This document shows, one piece after another, positions 12,130 through 23,332 of a stretch of DNA of 37,245 bases. The DNA lies in contig JNEM01014907.1 in the NCBI GenBank assembly GCA_000697335.1, forward strand, positions 1 to 37,245. Reading direction: 5' to 3'. The position numbers and the translations under genes are program-made. The notes below the pieces were generated by a model. That model was not told the DNA's origin, did no database searches, and saw nothing but the letters and a program-made list of their open reading frames with translations. Position 1 is the stretch's first letter, and every line of letters begins with the position of its first letter. The stretch comes from Conidiobolus incongruus B7586. Taxonomy: Eukaryota; Entomophthoromycota; Entomophthoromycetes; Entomophthorales; Conidiobolaceae.

Positions 12130-15100
12130 CTATTAATTTTATCTATAATTTTTTGTAATTTCAAATTTTCCATTTATATTCATATATTATACTGAATATA
12201 TTTTCCCATTAGTGTAATATACTAAATACACTGTATTAATTGTTAAATGAAATAGATTCGCATACTTTGGATGGATTTTATATTGTTTCAAAAAAGTGAG
12301 TTTTAGAGTGTATTGCGCGGTACTATTGGTGATTGTTTCTCAAGTGTTTCTTTAGATAACTTTTAACATTTTCAGCTGAAGATCAGATCTATATTCAGCA
12401 TTCTCCATTCACTTAATGTTTTAATTGAGTTTCCAAATATTAGTATGACTCATTAAATCATTCTCATTAGGCAATGACGTATCTTGAACCAATGAATTAA
12501 TTGAATTTGATAAAATCCGATAGCAATTTAATTTAGTTGAAATTTTTAATCCAATTTATTTATTAAATGGTAAAAATTTATAATATTAAGTAATCCATGA
12601 AGATATAATAAAATTGATTATTATCATATAAAAACCTTATATTTATCTTTTTAACTAATTATACTAACTATTATTCTTTAACATTCATACACTCTTTTGT
12701 TCTTTGATTGTATTGAGGTTAATATATATATTACCTCAATTCTTAATCAATATTTATCAATTAAATTTTTAAATAACAAAAGATAGATATATTCTATCTA
12801 ATTTTTATTTAAAATATTAAAATCAAATTTTAATCAATTTTATAATATAAAATTACTAGAATTGATTTTTATATTAAAATATTAATAATCTCTAATGATC
12901 ACAATTAATAATATATATTTTGAATATTAAATTTCATATCAACTATATATAATTTTAAAAAAGCTACTGCTAATAATAGTTATATATTAACATCTTTGTT
13001 GTCATAATTCAATTTAAAAAAGTTTTTAAAATTAATTATTTTTAACTTTTTTTCAAATAGTTGTATTACCAACCTGATAAGTATTAAAATAGACAATTAT
13101 TAAGATCTGTGATATATAGTTTGATATATTTAACTTCATAATACTATAATTAAAATATTAATATATTCTATTATAAACTCATTATTAAACTGTTATTAAC
13201 ATTAATAAATTAGTTAATATTTTAATTATTGCAACAATATATCCAGGATATCATATGTAATCCAATTCATCCTATCTATATATTAAATTTTGATAATTAT
13301 TATTTTAAATGGATAGTATGTTATTATATAAAATAAATCAACTATATCATTATTAATATATTCAGCTATTATATTTATATTTAATATTTAATAAAAATAA
13401 CTCAAATTTCAAATTAAATATAATATTCATTAGTTTATGATTAAATGCTATATTTTTGATTTTTTGAATACTCACTATGATATTTTAATTACCTTTCATT
13501 GAATAATAGATATATTATAAACTTTGGCTATTAATAATAAAAAAAATTTCATTTTTGTTTTTATAATTCTTCATTGTGTATATTAATTATAATATTGTTT
13601 AATAACAAATTTTATAAAATATCGAATACAATCAATATTAAAATATTAAATATCTAATTATATAGTATTATACCTATTCTTAAACTTAACTTTTGATGAA
13701 TCAAATCAAATATTTGAAAATTTAAATTATATTTAATAATATATCTGTATATTTCAAGAAAAATTAGAGAATAAATATTGTTATTAGATTTAGATTAAAT
13801 TTAATTTTTTAATGCTAATATGAAAAATATATACGAAATATCACAAAGAATATTAAGTATTAATGTAATTATAAGAGGTTTTTGATAGCCATAACTAAAA
13901 ATAATAATGTATATTTTTATAAAATAGTTATATTAATTTACAATGTTGACTCAAATTACTATTACAAAATTAAAATGCGAAATTTTTTAACTTCTGATTT
14001 TTCTAATATATTATTAGTTTCAGAAAAAAATATATACAGAATAAATAAGAAAATAAATAGTTTTAAATAATATAAATAACTGTATAATTTTTTTATTAAA
14101 AAATTTCTTTTTAAAATTTATTATTTAATTTAATTATACTTAAATTCAAATAATATTTATAAAGAGTTTTTTATTTTAATATTAGTAAAACTTAACCATA
14201 AGCTTTATACAATCATTTAGAATCTACAAACAGATTTTCAAGATAATATTTTATTCATATTAATTATTTGTTCTTAGGTTAGTTTTTTTAAAGATAAAAG
14301 AGAATTTATTTAAAATTTTATTAATATTTAAAAAACTAAATTTAATTATTAATAAAATAAAAAAATATATTGATAAGTATCTTTTATTTCAATTAAAAAA
14401 CTATTATAGTATTCTAATATTAGCAATTTTAAAAAAGATATATATATAACTTAAATTTCAATTGATTAATAAAAATATAAAATAAATATTTTGTAATTTA
14501 ATTAAAATTTAAAAAAATTAGAGTAGTTATAGCAAAACAAAGCTTATTAAAATATGATTAAAGGTTAAAAATTAAAGCTTTCATAATAAATTATAAATCA
14601 TTTTATATATTTTTTTATTTATATATAAACCAAAGTATTTAGTTAAAATAATTCTTTTTAAAAATTTCAATTAATAAACATTTATTTATAAATATATATT
14701 ATTTATTATAATATATAATAATATATATAATTTTCTTAATTTTAAAAAAATCAAATATTAATAGATTTTATATTATTTTTTAAATAAATTGATTTTTAAT
14801 TAGTATCTTTAATAAATTCACAAATTTTTTCATTTGATATAATAATTTTAAAAAATATTTTAATTATTTTTTATTAAATAAGCTATTATTATTATTATAT
14901 TCATGTTAAGCCCTCTGAGTAATCCTTTTTTATTTGGCTCAGGTAATATATTATAATGTTTACTTATTTTGTTAATAAGATATACTATATAAGCAAGTAT
15001 TATTACTTTATAAATAAACCACAGGTTTAGTTTAATAGTAAACTTAAATAGTCTCTTAGTTATTATTATCATATAATATATAATCTAAAATATATATAAA

Positions 15101-15234
15101 GGAATAAATTTCCAAATAAAGCAATATTTGTTTTTTTTTAACTTAGATAGAGATAGTAAAAGCCAGCTTTATATTATTTAATTAATCTTAATTTATTATT
15201 TAATAAATTATTTATTTGGTAATTTTATCAGATG

Positions 15235-15264
15235 TTTTGCTCAAATATATTCCTTTGAGCAAAA
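15235..15264. repeat. perfect 11-bp hairpin
   Basis: TTTTGCTCAAA at 15,235-15,245 is matched by its exact reverse complement at 15,254-15,264 across an 8-nt loop. The arms include G and C in a region that has almost none, so chance is less likely than for pure A/T dyads. Confidence 0.85.
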
Positions 15265-15306
15265 AGGTTATTTATAATATGGTTGATATTAATTATAATA
15301 ATAGTT

Positions 15307-15323
15307 AAGTCTTATAAAGACTT
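15307..15323. repeat. perfect 7-bp hairpin
   Basis: AAGTCTT and AAGACTT flank a 3-nt loop. It is the second dyad of the cluster that starts at 15,235. Confidence 0.8.
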
Positions 15324-15344
15324 ATTTGTCTGATCAAGATAAGG

Positions 15345-15365
15345 TGTTATTAGTTAGTAATAACA
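15345..15365. repeat. perfect 8-bp hairpin
   Basis: TGTTATTA and TAATAACA flank a 5-nt loop (GTTAG). It is the third dyad of the cluster. The outer TG and CA ends also resemble LTR termini, but no partner repeat was found. Confidence 0.75.
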
Positions 15366-17058
15366 AAGTATAAATTATTAATGCAAGGTTAATTACCTAA
15401 CTAGGAAAAAATAGCCTAATCACCCTAATTAATAATACTTAGAAAAATTACTAATATAATATATTAAATTACAATAATTCACTAGATTATAATTTATATA
15501 ATTATTATTATTTCAATTAATTAAAAAATCAGCTTAAAGGAAAGAAAATTTTTATGAATAAATTTATTTAGATTATAAAACAATAAATTTTTATTTTTAA
15601 TGAAAAACAGTTTTTTAAATATTATAAACTAACCAAAAGTATGGCAAAATGTTACTAATAATAAAAGAGAATATTGATTTTATATTATATATTTATTTTT
15701 GTAACTTATATGTTATAATCTTTATTAGTTTTAAATCTTAAATAATTCTTATTATTTATAATATAAATATTAATACAAACTAATTACTTAATATTTTGAT
15801 ATAATTTATATCTCAAAAATGCTAATAAAGAACAGTTATTAAAATGATCAAAATATTATTATATATAAGTACATTTTATCTATATACCAACATCAATTGA
15901 AAAATTTATAACAAATATATATAATTGATTAAATAAAATTCTAATATTTAAAAGATTTTTATTAAATTTAAAAATTTATACTAATTTAAAAACTTCTAAA
16001 CTAACCATTTACATTGATAATCTATAATTTGATATTTTATTTTCTAGTATATTACTTACATTTAAAATTGAGGTATTATAACTATAAGATTAACAACCTA
16101 AATTACATATTTTAATATTTCAATTTGATTAACCGAATTACTTATAAAAAATATTTCAAATATTCCCAGCATTTAAGTTTCAATATAAAGTTAATAAAAT
16201 TATATAAATTCAATTATAAAAGTAATTTAAGGTGATATAGTACAGAAGTATAAAATAATTTTGCCTTTAATCCAATAATTTCAATATTAAATTTTTATAT
16301 CATTTAGTATATCAAATATAAAAATAAGGTATTATTTCTGAATTAGTATTTAGTAATTATTAATAATCAAAAAAAATATAATACATTTTCACTATAACAA
16401 TCAATAAAAATTCCAATTTCTTATTATGAATAATTGAATAAAAAAATTTATTTTAATATATAAATAATTAAAAATTTAAAAAAAATTCTAATAAATCAAA
16501 GTCACAAATTGAAAATAAATATTAATTTTTTTTTAAAAATTATCCTTATAATATTTAAATAATTGTATTAAACAACTTCAACTACAATATTATCTAATTA
16601 AATCAATAATAGATATAAATATAATTATATATATATTTGTAACTTTATTAATCGTTTTTCACTAAAATAATTTGATAAAAAATGATTTATCTGATAAATT
16701 TTATATTTCGGTAATTTGAATAAGTAATAAAGTCATCACAATAAATATTATAATTAAAAAACTCAGAATTCGTAATGTTTATATAATTTATTTTGAATAT
16801 TAAAAAACCATTATAACATTCAATATCATAATATGATTTAAAAAAAATAAAATGATCATGAATATTAATCAATCTTAAAGAGAGACATAATAATCAAGTG
16901 AAATGAATATTGAAATGATTTAAATTGACATACAATTTTGTCAACAATAATATTACAAAAATTTAAAAGTCTTGTTAATTGAAAATATTAATCAATAAGA
17001 TATTAAAAAACTGTTAAAAAGAATGCATGATAACGACGAGAAAATTCGGATCGAATGC

Positions 17059-18455
17059 TTATTTGTCGGGAGGGCAACAGAGTTTAGGTTCACAAGACGC
17101 AGAACAACTAAGAAGACATCTTGTGTTACCATCCTGGGATTCGGGGAGGGCAATAGATGATGAGTTACCGGTTTGGACGACTTCAGGCTGGATGGTGGCA
17201 GAGTGAACGCCGTGGTTATGGAGCACTTTTTTGACTTGACTAGCTAGGGACATGTAGTCTTCACCAGGAGCAACAGAAATGTGAGCAGAAGCAACAATTT
17301 TAGTGTCACTCAATTGCCAGACATGAAGTTCGTGGATACCTTTAATGCCAGGGATCTTGAGAACATTTGCGCGGATTCTATCAAGAGGAATGCTATTGGG
17401 AGTACCTTGTAACAAAATAAATGATGCGCTCTTAATGAGAGGAATAGTAAATTTAATGATGAGAAGAGTGATAAGAATGGAAATGATAGGGTCAAAAAGA
17501 TATTTTTCCTTGAAGTCACAGAGCCAGATGATCAATGCAGTTGCAATAACTGCAATATTAGCCAAAGCATCTCCCAAGACATGCAGGTAGACACCATACA
17601 TATTCATAGCGCCTTCACTATGACCGTGAGCATGAGAGTGGCTATGATCGTGATTGTGCTTAGAATTATGAGTTTCGTGACTATGAGAGTGATTATGTCC
17701 ACTTTCAGTATGGCCATGCTGACTAGCTTCAACGACATCACTAGCATCATAAGAGAGTTGAGCAGTTTCCATCAATGGAGAGCTCTCGGTGAGTTGAGCC
17801 TTCTTCTTCTTACGAATAGTATCAGCTTCCTGAATGATGGATTGCTGGAATTCAGCAGCAGTATTACAAGTCTCAACCCTCGATTCAATATCGTTAGCAA
17901 GTCCATGACCGTGGTCATGACCGTGTGAGTGAGAATGACCGTGGCCTCCGAACAAGAACATACCAAACACGTTGAAGGCTAAACCCATACTACCAACGAT
18001 CAAAATGAGTTGAGGGTTTTCAATTTCTATTCAAACTAAAATTAATTACAGGGTTTTGCAATAAAAAATTCAACTTACCAACTGGGTTAAAGAAGCGAGG
18101 GATAGCTTCTGCCAAAATAGTAATACATAAACCCAATAGCAATACGGCGTTGATCAATGCACCTAATACTTCAGCTCTCTGCCAGCCATAAGTGTATTTG
18201 GGATCGTGATCTTTCTTATTTGCCAACTATTAATAAGTTAGTAAATGCAAATTAACTACCATAAGTATGGGTAAAACCTACTTTAACGGCGTAAACAGCA
18301 ATAAATAAACTAACTACATCGTTTAACATATGAAAGGCATCGGCAATTAAAGCAATAGAATTAACCATGTAACCGATAATTAGCTCGGCAAATAGTAAAG
18401 CTACACTTAAGGTGAGCTGAATCCAAAGTTTTGCAGATTTGGACAGAAAGGCCAT
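17059..18455 (-). CDS. ZRC1: CDF family vacuolar zinc transporter (ZRC1/COT1-like)
   Basis: Three exons, 18,282-18,455, 18,079-18,226 and 17,059-18,026, give 429 residues. The introns are 55 and 52 bp; the first contains a textbook TACTAAC branch site. The protein is a Zn2+/H+ antiporter-type cation diffusion facilitator, which in fungi sits in the vacuolar or ER membrane and stores or detoxifies zinc. Six hydrophobic segments are visible. Paired HxxxD zinc sites lie in TM2 (HMLND, H42 and D46) and TM5 (HVLGD, H256 and D260); histidine at the first position is typical of zinc-selective members. The TM4-TM5 loop carries two His-rich blocks, at about 136-148 (HGHSHSHGHDHGH) and 212-243, separated by a polar linker with a KKKK run. 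A CDF C-terminal cytosolic domain follows (HELHVWQLSDTKIVASAHI), then a tail with five cysteines at 411-425. Length agrees with yeast Zrc1 (442). COT1 is an equally valid name because fungal paralogues are not separable by eye. Confidence 0.92.
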
Positions 18456-21400
18456 TGAAAGAAAAGTTTAATCAATATTCAAAGTACTATAAAATAGTAT
18501 TTATAATTAATAATAATTGTTATTATAAAATTTTAGTTAGGATTTTTAGGTGAAAGAGTGTATTTATAATGCTAAATAAAAATTTCCAAATTAGTGAATT
18601 AACATAAATTAACAGGAAATATACAATCCAATGATTAAATTAGCAAACCTGTCCAAGTTGAGCAAACTTTTGGTGTAACTGGACTATCTTATTAAGTGCA
18701 AAAATATATTTTTAATAATACGACAGCCTTCATTTATACCATTTGGATAATTTCATGAAATGAAGTCATTAAGTCGGCCCCATAAAGTTTTAAACTGGTA
18801 CCAACCTTTGCATGAAGGCATTTTCCAGATGATCTTCATAAATCATTAATGTCAATTCCTTTATTTAGTAATCCTTTGAATGTTATTCATTCTTGAGCAA
18901 ATCGATTTTCTTTAAAAGATCTTTCCAATTTTCTTAACATTTTAGCATATATTTCACAAATTATTATATTTTTAATCATGATTATATTTAACAAGCATGT
19001 AGAAAATTTATCAAAATAATTATTAGTTTTTCATCTGGCAAATATGCATTGCATGTATTATAAGAATAAATATGGTAAATATACCAAGAATTTAACAAAT
19101 TCTCAATACAATATCAATTGATACTAATCAAAATAGGCGTCAGTTTTTTTAAAAAATATTTAAATTATGTAATAGAGTATCACAATATAATTAAATTATC
19201 CGCTTAAAAGTAACTCAATATCCCAAGATTTATAAAAATATGGTGCATAATGGCACTAGATATCAATCAAAGGGTTTTAATAATATTACAATAATGTTCC
19301 ATTTATCTTTTTGTATGTATATAGTAATAAAGTCATATTACAAAATTTCTAAAAATTATCACATTACAGTGCTTGTAATATTTTTATTTGTTAATACTAT
19401 TTTGCCATTCGGATAATTGTTTAATTACTATACAAACTAATAAGAATTAAATCAATTTTTAATTAAAAAAGTCAAAATTTTTTTGGTATTTTGATTAGTA
19501 TGTGATTCTTTATCAATATATATCCATGATATTATTTAAGCCTTTTTATGTATTATATATTATTTAGTCAATCTATGTATTATAATAAAGTTTTATTAAT
19601 TATAAATAGTTAAATATAAAATTGATTAATTTTAGTTAAATTTGTTAAAAATACTTTAGTTGTTTATAAACAAACTTCAATTGTTGAATATTTAGTTCCT
19701 TTTCTAAATTTATAGTTTGGATACGGATTATATATAAAATATTAGGATTGTTAAATTAGAATTAATAATATTAATTATTACATATTATATCCCCAACAAT
19801 ATCACTAAATTAAATAGATCCTTTTCTCTATATTAGTATCCACATGAATTTTTATCTTTCAAAATATATTTTTTAAAACACGACGTTAATTGCACTTAGA
19901 TACTTCATGTTTTCTTATTATGACTAAAAATTTATAAACCATTGTTGTTAACAATCTAATGATATTAAAATAAGAAATTTCAAATTGTTTCAATAGTTAT
20001 GAAATAATTGACTAAATATTATTATAAAATATATTATATCATGAATTTACATTATTAATATTTAATAAAATTAATTTAATATATCAAAAATAATTTTAAT
20101 TATAACATATTTAAATCAATATACATTGCTAATCATTCAAATGACCAAAAAGATTATTGTTTAATTAGATTAGATTATATTAATATATTTATTTTCAATC
20201 ATATTCTTATTAAATTGTATCTTAATTAAAATTTTTAACATAAATATTGTTTCTACAATAGTTGATATATTCAAACTTGTATTTTAATAAAAAGTAAATT
20301 TTGAACTAATCTTAATACTAACAAATTAGTTCAATGAACTATCGAATTTATAATATTTTTATTATTAAGTTTGAATATTTGTCTGTTTCATGTTAAATAT
20401 ATACATTTATAAAAATTAAATTATTTCTAATTTTAAGCGTTTAAAGAATATAATCATTTGATGGATTAATCAAATTTAAAGGCTGAGAATTTGTTATGAA
20501 AATTTTAAATAAGGGTCTCATTATGTAATTATCAGTACTCAGCATTCTGATTCTTGAGATTTATATTCAATTTCTTGTGAGATCTTGGGGATTTTTTTCA
20601 CATTATTTATTATTCGATTTTATTATATTTTATGTTAATTATATATTATATCAATTGCTAAAAATATATAGTCAATAGTTTGTTCCTAGAAATATAATGG
20701 GTATATTGTATATACTAGGTTTGGAAATGTATCATGAAAATATTGTATTTATATTTTAAATCACACAAGTCGAAATATTTTAAAGTTTTGTCTAATCTGT
20801 GTAGTATGATGGATGATATAAATATTAAATCACAAATTTCTGATACATATTTTATTTTGGTATTTACTTATATTTATTTTTCAATTAATACAAAATTAGA
20901 ATTGACTTAATGATAATAGAGGTTATGATGCCATTGTTGAATTATATCAAAATTTGCACTTCAATTTTCCTGAATTAGAGTATCACATTGAAAGAAAATA
21001 CATATGAATATATTTATAAGTAGATTATTTAATATTCTTTATATTTCATATAATGGTATATCGAATAGTAAATCATTGCGAATCATTTTAAAAACTGTTT
21101 GTATTGCATCAAAAATTAATATTGTTATAATGATTCATTGATGTTATTCAGTTTATTATCCCAAACTAGTCTTTCTATATTCGAAAATTTTAACCAATAA
21201 ATTAAAATCATTGTTAGATTTAAAAAAATATTCGACGAATGGATATATACCTCAATAATTGAACACTGTAATATGCATGAATATTATAATCTATTACATT
21301 TCTAAATAAATATTATGAGTGCAAATTTTTATACTTACATTGAATATTCTCTGAAAATATCTATATGAAATTATAGGTGTCAAGGTAAAATCTTTTCAGG

Positions 21401-21686
21401 TACTTTAAAGATTATTATAATTTTATATTTTCATCCTACTTTTATTTGTTTCAATATAATATTTTGAAATGACAATGAAATATTTTATTTAAAATTGTAT
21501 TATTTTGTCTGATCTAAAGTTTATGATAATTATTTAAAAAATTAAAATATAAGGGAGGGTTTTTGTGATAATTAGAAAAATTTTTAGTAGGCATTAAATT
21601 ATTTAATTTATCAAAAAAAAATAAATGAATGGTTATATTATTCAGTATTATTTCATAGATTAAACACGATAATCACTTTATATTGT
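18456..21686. other. intergenic DNA upstream of the zinc transporter
   Basis: No gene is supported. Two TATAAATA strings on the minus strand, at 18,498-18,505 and 18,561-18,568, could serve the transporter promoter. A GC-richer island at 18,620-18,900 contains GCCTTCAT and its inverted copy about 90 bp apart, but no reading frame. Around 20,912-21,003 a plus-strand frame of about 31 codons (DNRGYDAIVELYQNLHFNFPELEYH...) is open, lacks a start and might be another LRR-like relic. Confidence 0.5.
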
Positions 21687-21794
21687 TTAGTAAATTTCAT
21701 TTTCCTGGTGAATAGCTACGTTTTTAGATGAAAATTTGGCTAAAATGGGATAAGTTTGTAATAATGATATTTTGACAGATTCATGAAATTGGAT

Positions 21795-22640
21795 CTATAA
21801 TATACTGTTGATGATAGGGTTCCAATTTAATAAAATTATTGAAATGAAATCTGCAACTGTAGAACGAGCAACTTCTGTAATAATTTCTATCAATGTATTG
21901 ACAGTTTCTAATCCATTCGTTCCCAAGTATAACATTAAAAGTAATATTACTTTGAATATTACTTGATTAGCTTGATGTAGAGCCTGTTCTTTGTCTATAT
22001 TTAAATTGCGAATCTCCTTCCAAGCTCTTTTCCTTTGGGTATTTGAAATTCCAATATATGAATAGATAGTGGCTAGAATACTCAAGCTAATTATTATGAA
22101 ATATGAATCTAGAGTAATCATTCCAATTAAAGTTTGAGGACTTGACATACAGTATATTCCTATTCCTGCCAATCGAATATCATCAATCGCTATTGAAATT
22201 AAGTTGATTGTAATAATATATAAAAATTCAGAAATCATTATTGCTACCCAAATTTTACTAGATAGTGATACTCCATGAATGATTAACAGTCCCCTTTCCA
22301 AGCTCATTAATCCAACGTAAATAATAGATAAATAAGTGCTACAAGTGTAGAGCAAATCATTTATATCACAGAACCATTGATGAGTAGGTAAATATTTCGG
22401 ATTGAAAAATGAGGCTAATCCGATAATTATAAAGCTTAAAGCGTTTATAAAATCGAAAATCAAGATACCCAAGGATATTTTCAAATGAGCTTTGGTAGGT
22501 TTACGAAATAACTTCAAACTCGATATCAGTAGCAATAAAGTGATTTGTACGGCGAAAACACCATAGATGAAAAATAAAATTGAGACAGGTTTCCATAGTT
22601 TTGACTTATGTTGAAATAGTTTATAGTTGTCACTTTTCAT
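21795..22640 (-). CDS. rhodopsin-like (class A) seven-helix receptor, frame continues past TAG
   Basis: A single exon of 281 codons from ATG at 22,640 to TAG at 21,795-21,797. Seven hydrophobic helices are visible, near residues 17-42, 54-78, 96-122, 130-150, 168-197, 226-245 and 262-281. Class A landmarks: an aspartate in helix 2 (D63), Cys91 at the top of helix 3 with Cys164 in the second outer loop as likely disulphide partner, ERG at 115-117 where DRY normally sits, a basic third inner loop (TQRKRAWKEIR), and NPIIN at 274-278 in the NPxxY position. Such receptors signal through heterotrimeric G proteins at the plasma membrane; the ligand is unknown. Immediately after the TAG the same frame stays open for 35 codons (IQFHESVKISLLQTYPILAK...) to TAA at 21,687. 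That stretch looks like helix 8 plus a short tail. The stop may therefore be a recent CAG-to-TAG change, a truncation allele, or read-through. I recall similar receptor families in Conidiobolus. Confidence 0.8.
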   Translation of the reverse strand: MKSDNYKLFQHKSKLWKPVSILFFIYGVFAVQITLLLLISSLKLFRKPTKAHLKISLGILIFDFINALSFIIIGLASFFNPKYLPTHQWFCDINDLLYTCSTYLSIIYVGLMSLERGLLIIHGVSLSSKIWVAIMISEFLYIITINLISIAIDDIRLAGIGIYCMSSPQTLIGMITLDSYFIIISLSILATIYSYIGISNTQRKRAWKEIRNLNIDKEQALHQANQVIFKVILLLMLYLGTNGLETVNTLIEIITEVARSTVADFISIILLNWNPIINSIL

Positions 22641-23050
22641 TTTGAATACTACTCGTTTTCTATTACTAGAAGTAAAATATGAATAAATTCACTTCAAATT
22701 TCCTATTTATAAATCTCTGTAATATATCTCTTGTTTTAAAATCAAGTTTCGAAATGAAATTTATACTGACATCACATTTTTGATAATTATTTAATTCCAT
22801 AACTATTCATAAAGATTAGATTTGTAAGCAATTTGAAATTCTAAACATTCAGTTTATTTCATTAGTTAATATTTGTCACCAATCGAGTGACTGACCGAAA
22901 TTGTTTTCACAAGTCCCTCGAATAAGTGACTATATCATCGAGTGAGTTCCATGCTTGGTTCCGAACAGCCACTCGCACGAGATCCAATCTAACCTCATCA
23001 AGTATGAGTATGCTGGGGACTAAAAACTTATATAAGCTCACTAATAAAAC
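22641..23050. promoter_or_regulatory. divergent intergenic region with CGAGTG boxes
   Basis: This 410-bp spacer separates the receptor (-) from the small ORF (+). Its right half is markedly GC-richer than the flanks. CGAGTGA occurs at 22,884-22,890 and 22,939-22,945, and the reverse-complement hexamer CACTCG at 22,970-22,975. A TATATAAG string is at 23,029-23,036. Repeated non-A/T words in such DNA suggest a binding-site cluster; no regulator can be named. Confidence 0.4.
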
Positions 23051-23332
23051 ATGACAAATTGGATACTATCAAATTTGGTAACCAGCGGTTGTTCGATTCA
23101 TTTAATTTGAAACGTGTTTTTTGGTTAAGTTGGTCCGGATACATTGTGCGATTTAGCCCTAGTAAATCCTAGAGTAACTCCATATGATGAAGTAGTCAGG
23201 GTTCGTTTGGCTGCCCAACTTGTAGCTGCTACTCCCCATATGGCGCGAAAAGTGCTCACCTATTTGGGGACTTCGTTCGTCAAAACAGTAATTGAAATTG
23301 GACTGTCTTTGCTACTTGTGGCAACAATATAA
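23051..23332 (+). CDS. small GC-rich gene of unknown function, possibly two exons
   Basis: From 23,129 to the TAA at 23,330-23,332 one frame is open and strikingly GC-rich for this genome (VGPDTLCDLALVNPRV... ending FVKTVIEIGLSLLLVATI). It has no ATG near its beginning. An ATG at 23,051 lies in the same frame but is separated by two stops. Splicing out 23,088-23,129 (GTTGTT...TTAAG, 42 bp, phase 1) would join MTNWILSNLVTS to the rest, giving 79 residues. That donor is weaker and the intron shorter than the others here, so the structure is tentative. The last 18 residues are hydrophobic and could be a tail anchor. I do not recognise a family. Alternatives are a gene remnant or a transferred fragment, since base use differs from every neighbour. 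Confidence 0.4.

Larger units (their letters stand above)
12130..17058. other. very AT-rich gene desert
   Basis: No gene is supported over almost 5 kb. From about 13,300 to 16,900 the G/C content falls to levels resembling the decayed retroelement at 28-34.5 kb. Open frames at 13,882-14,070, 14,860-15,072 and 16,687-16,872 are short, low-complexity and rich in Ile, Asn and Lys, as expected by chance. A cluster of perfect hairpins at 15,235-15,364 is the only structured part. The region may be old transposon DNA mutated beyond recognition. Confidence 0.5.

Noticed and set aside
13882-14070. 62-codon frame in the desert
   Set aside because: It has a non-ATG start and random-looking Ile/Asn/Lys composition, with no neighbours or signals.
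14860-15072. 70-codon minus-strand frame containing LPEPNKKGLLRG
   Set aside because: A short GC-richer patch makes part of it look protein-like, but the rest is low-complexity and no family could be recognised.
13300-16900. Inserted mitochondrial DNA, suggested by low G/C and hairpins
   Set aside because: No mitochondrial protein, rRNA or tRNA sequence could be recognised; composition alone is not evidence.
18725-18820. GCCTTCAT and ATGAAGGC inverted pair as an element
   Set aside because: Eight-base arms about 90 bp apart are too short, with no extended similarity beside them.
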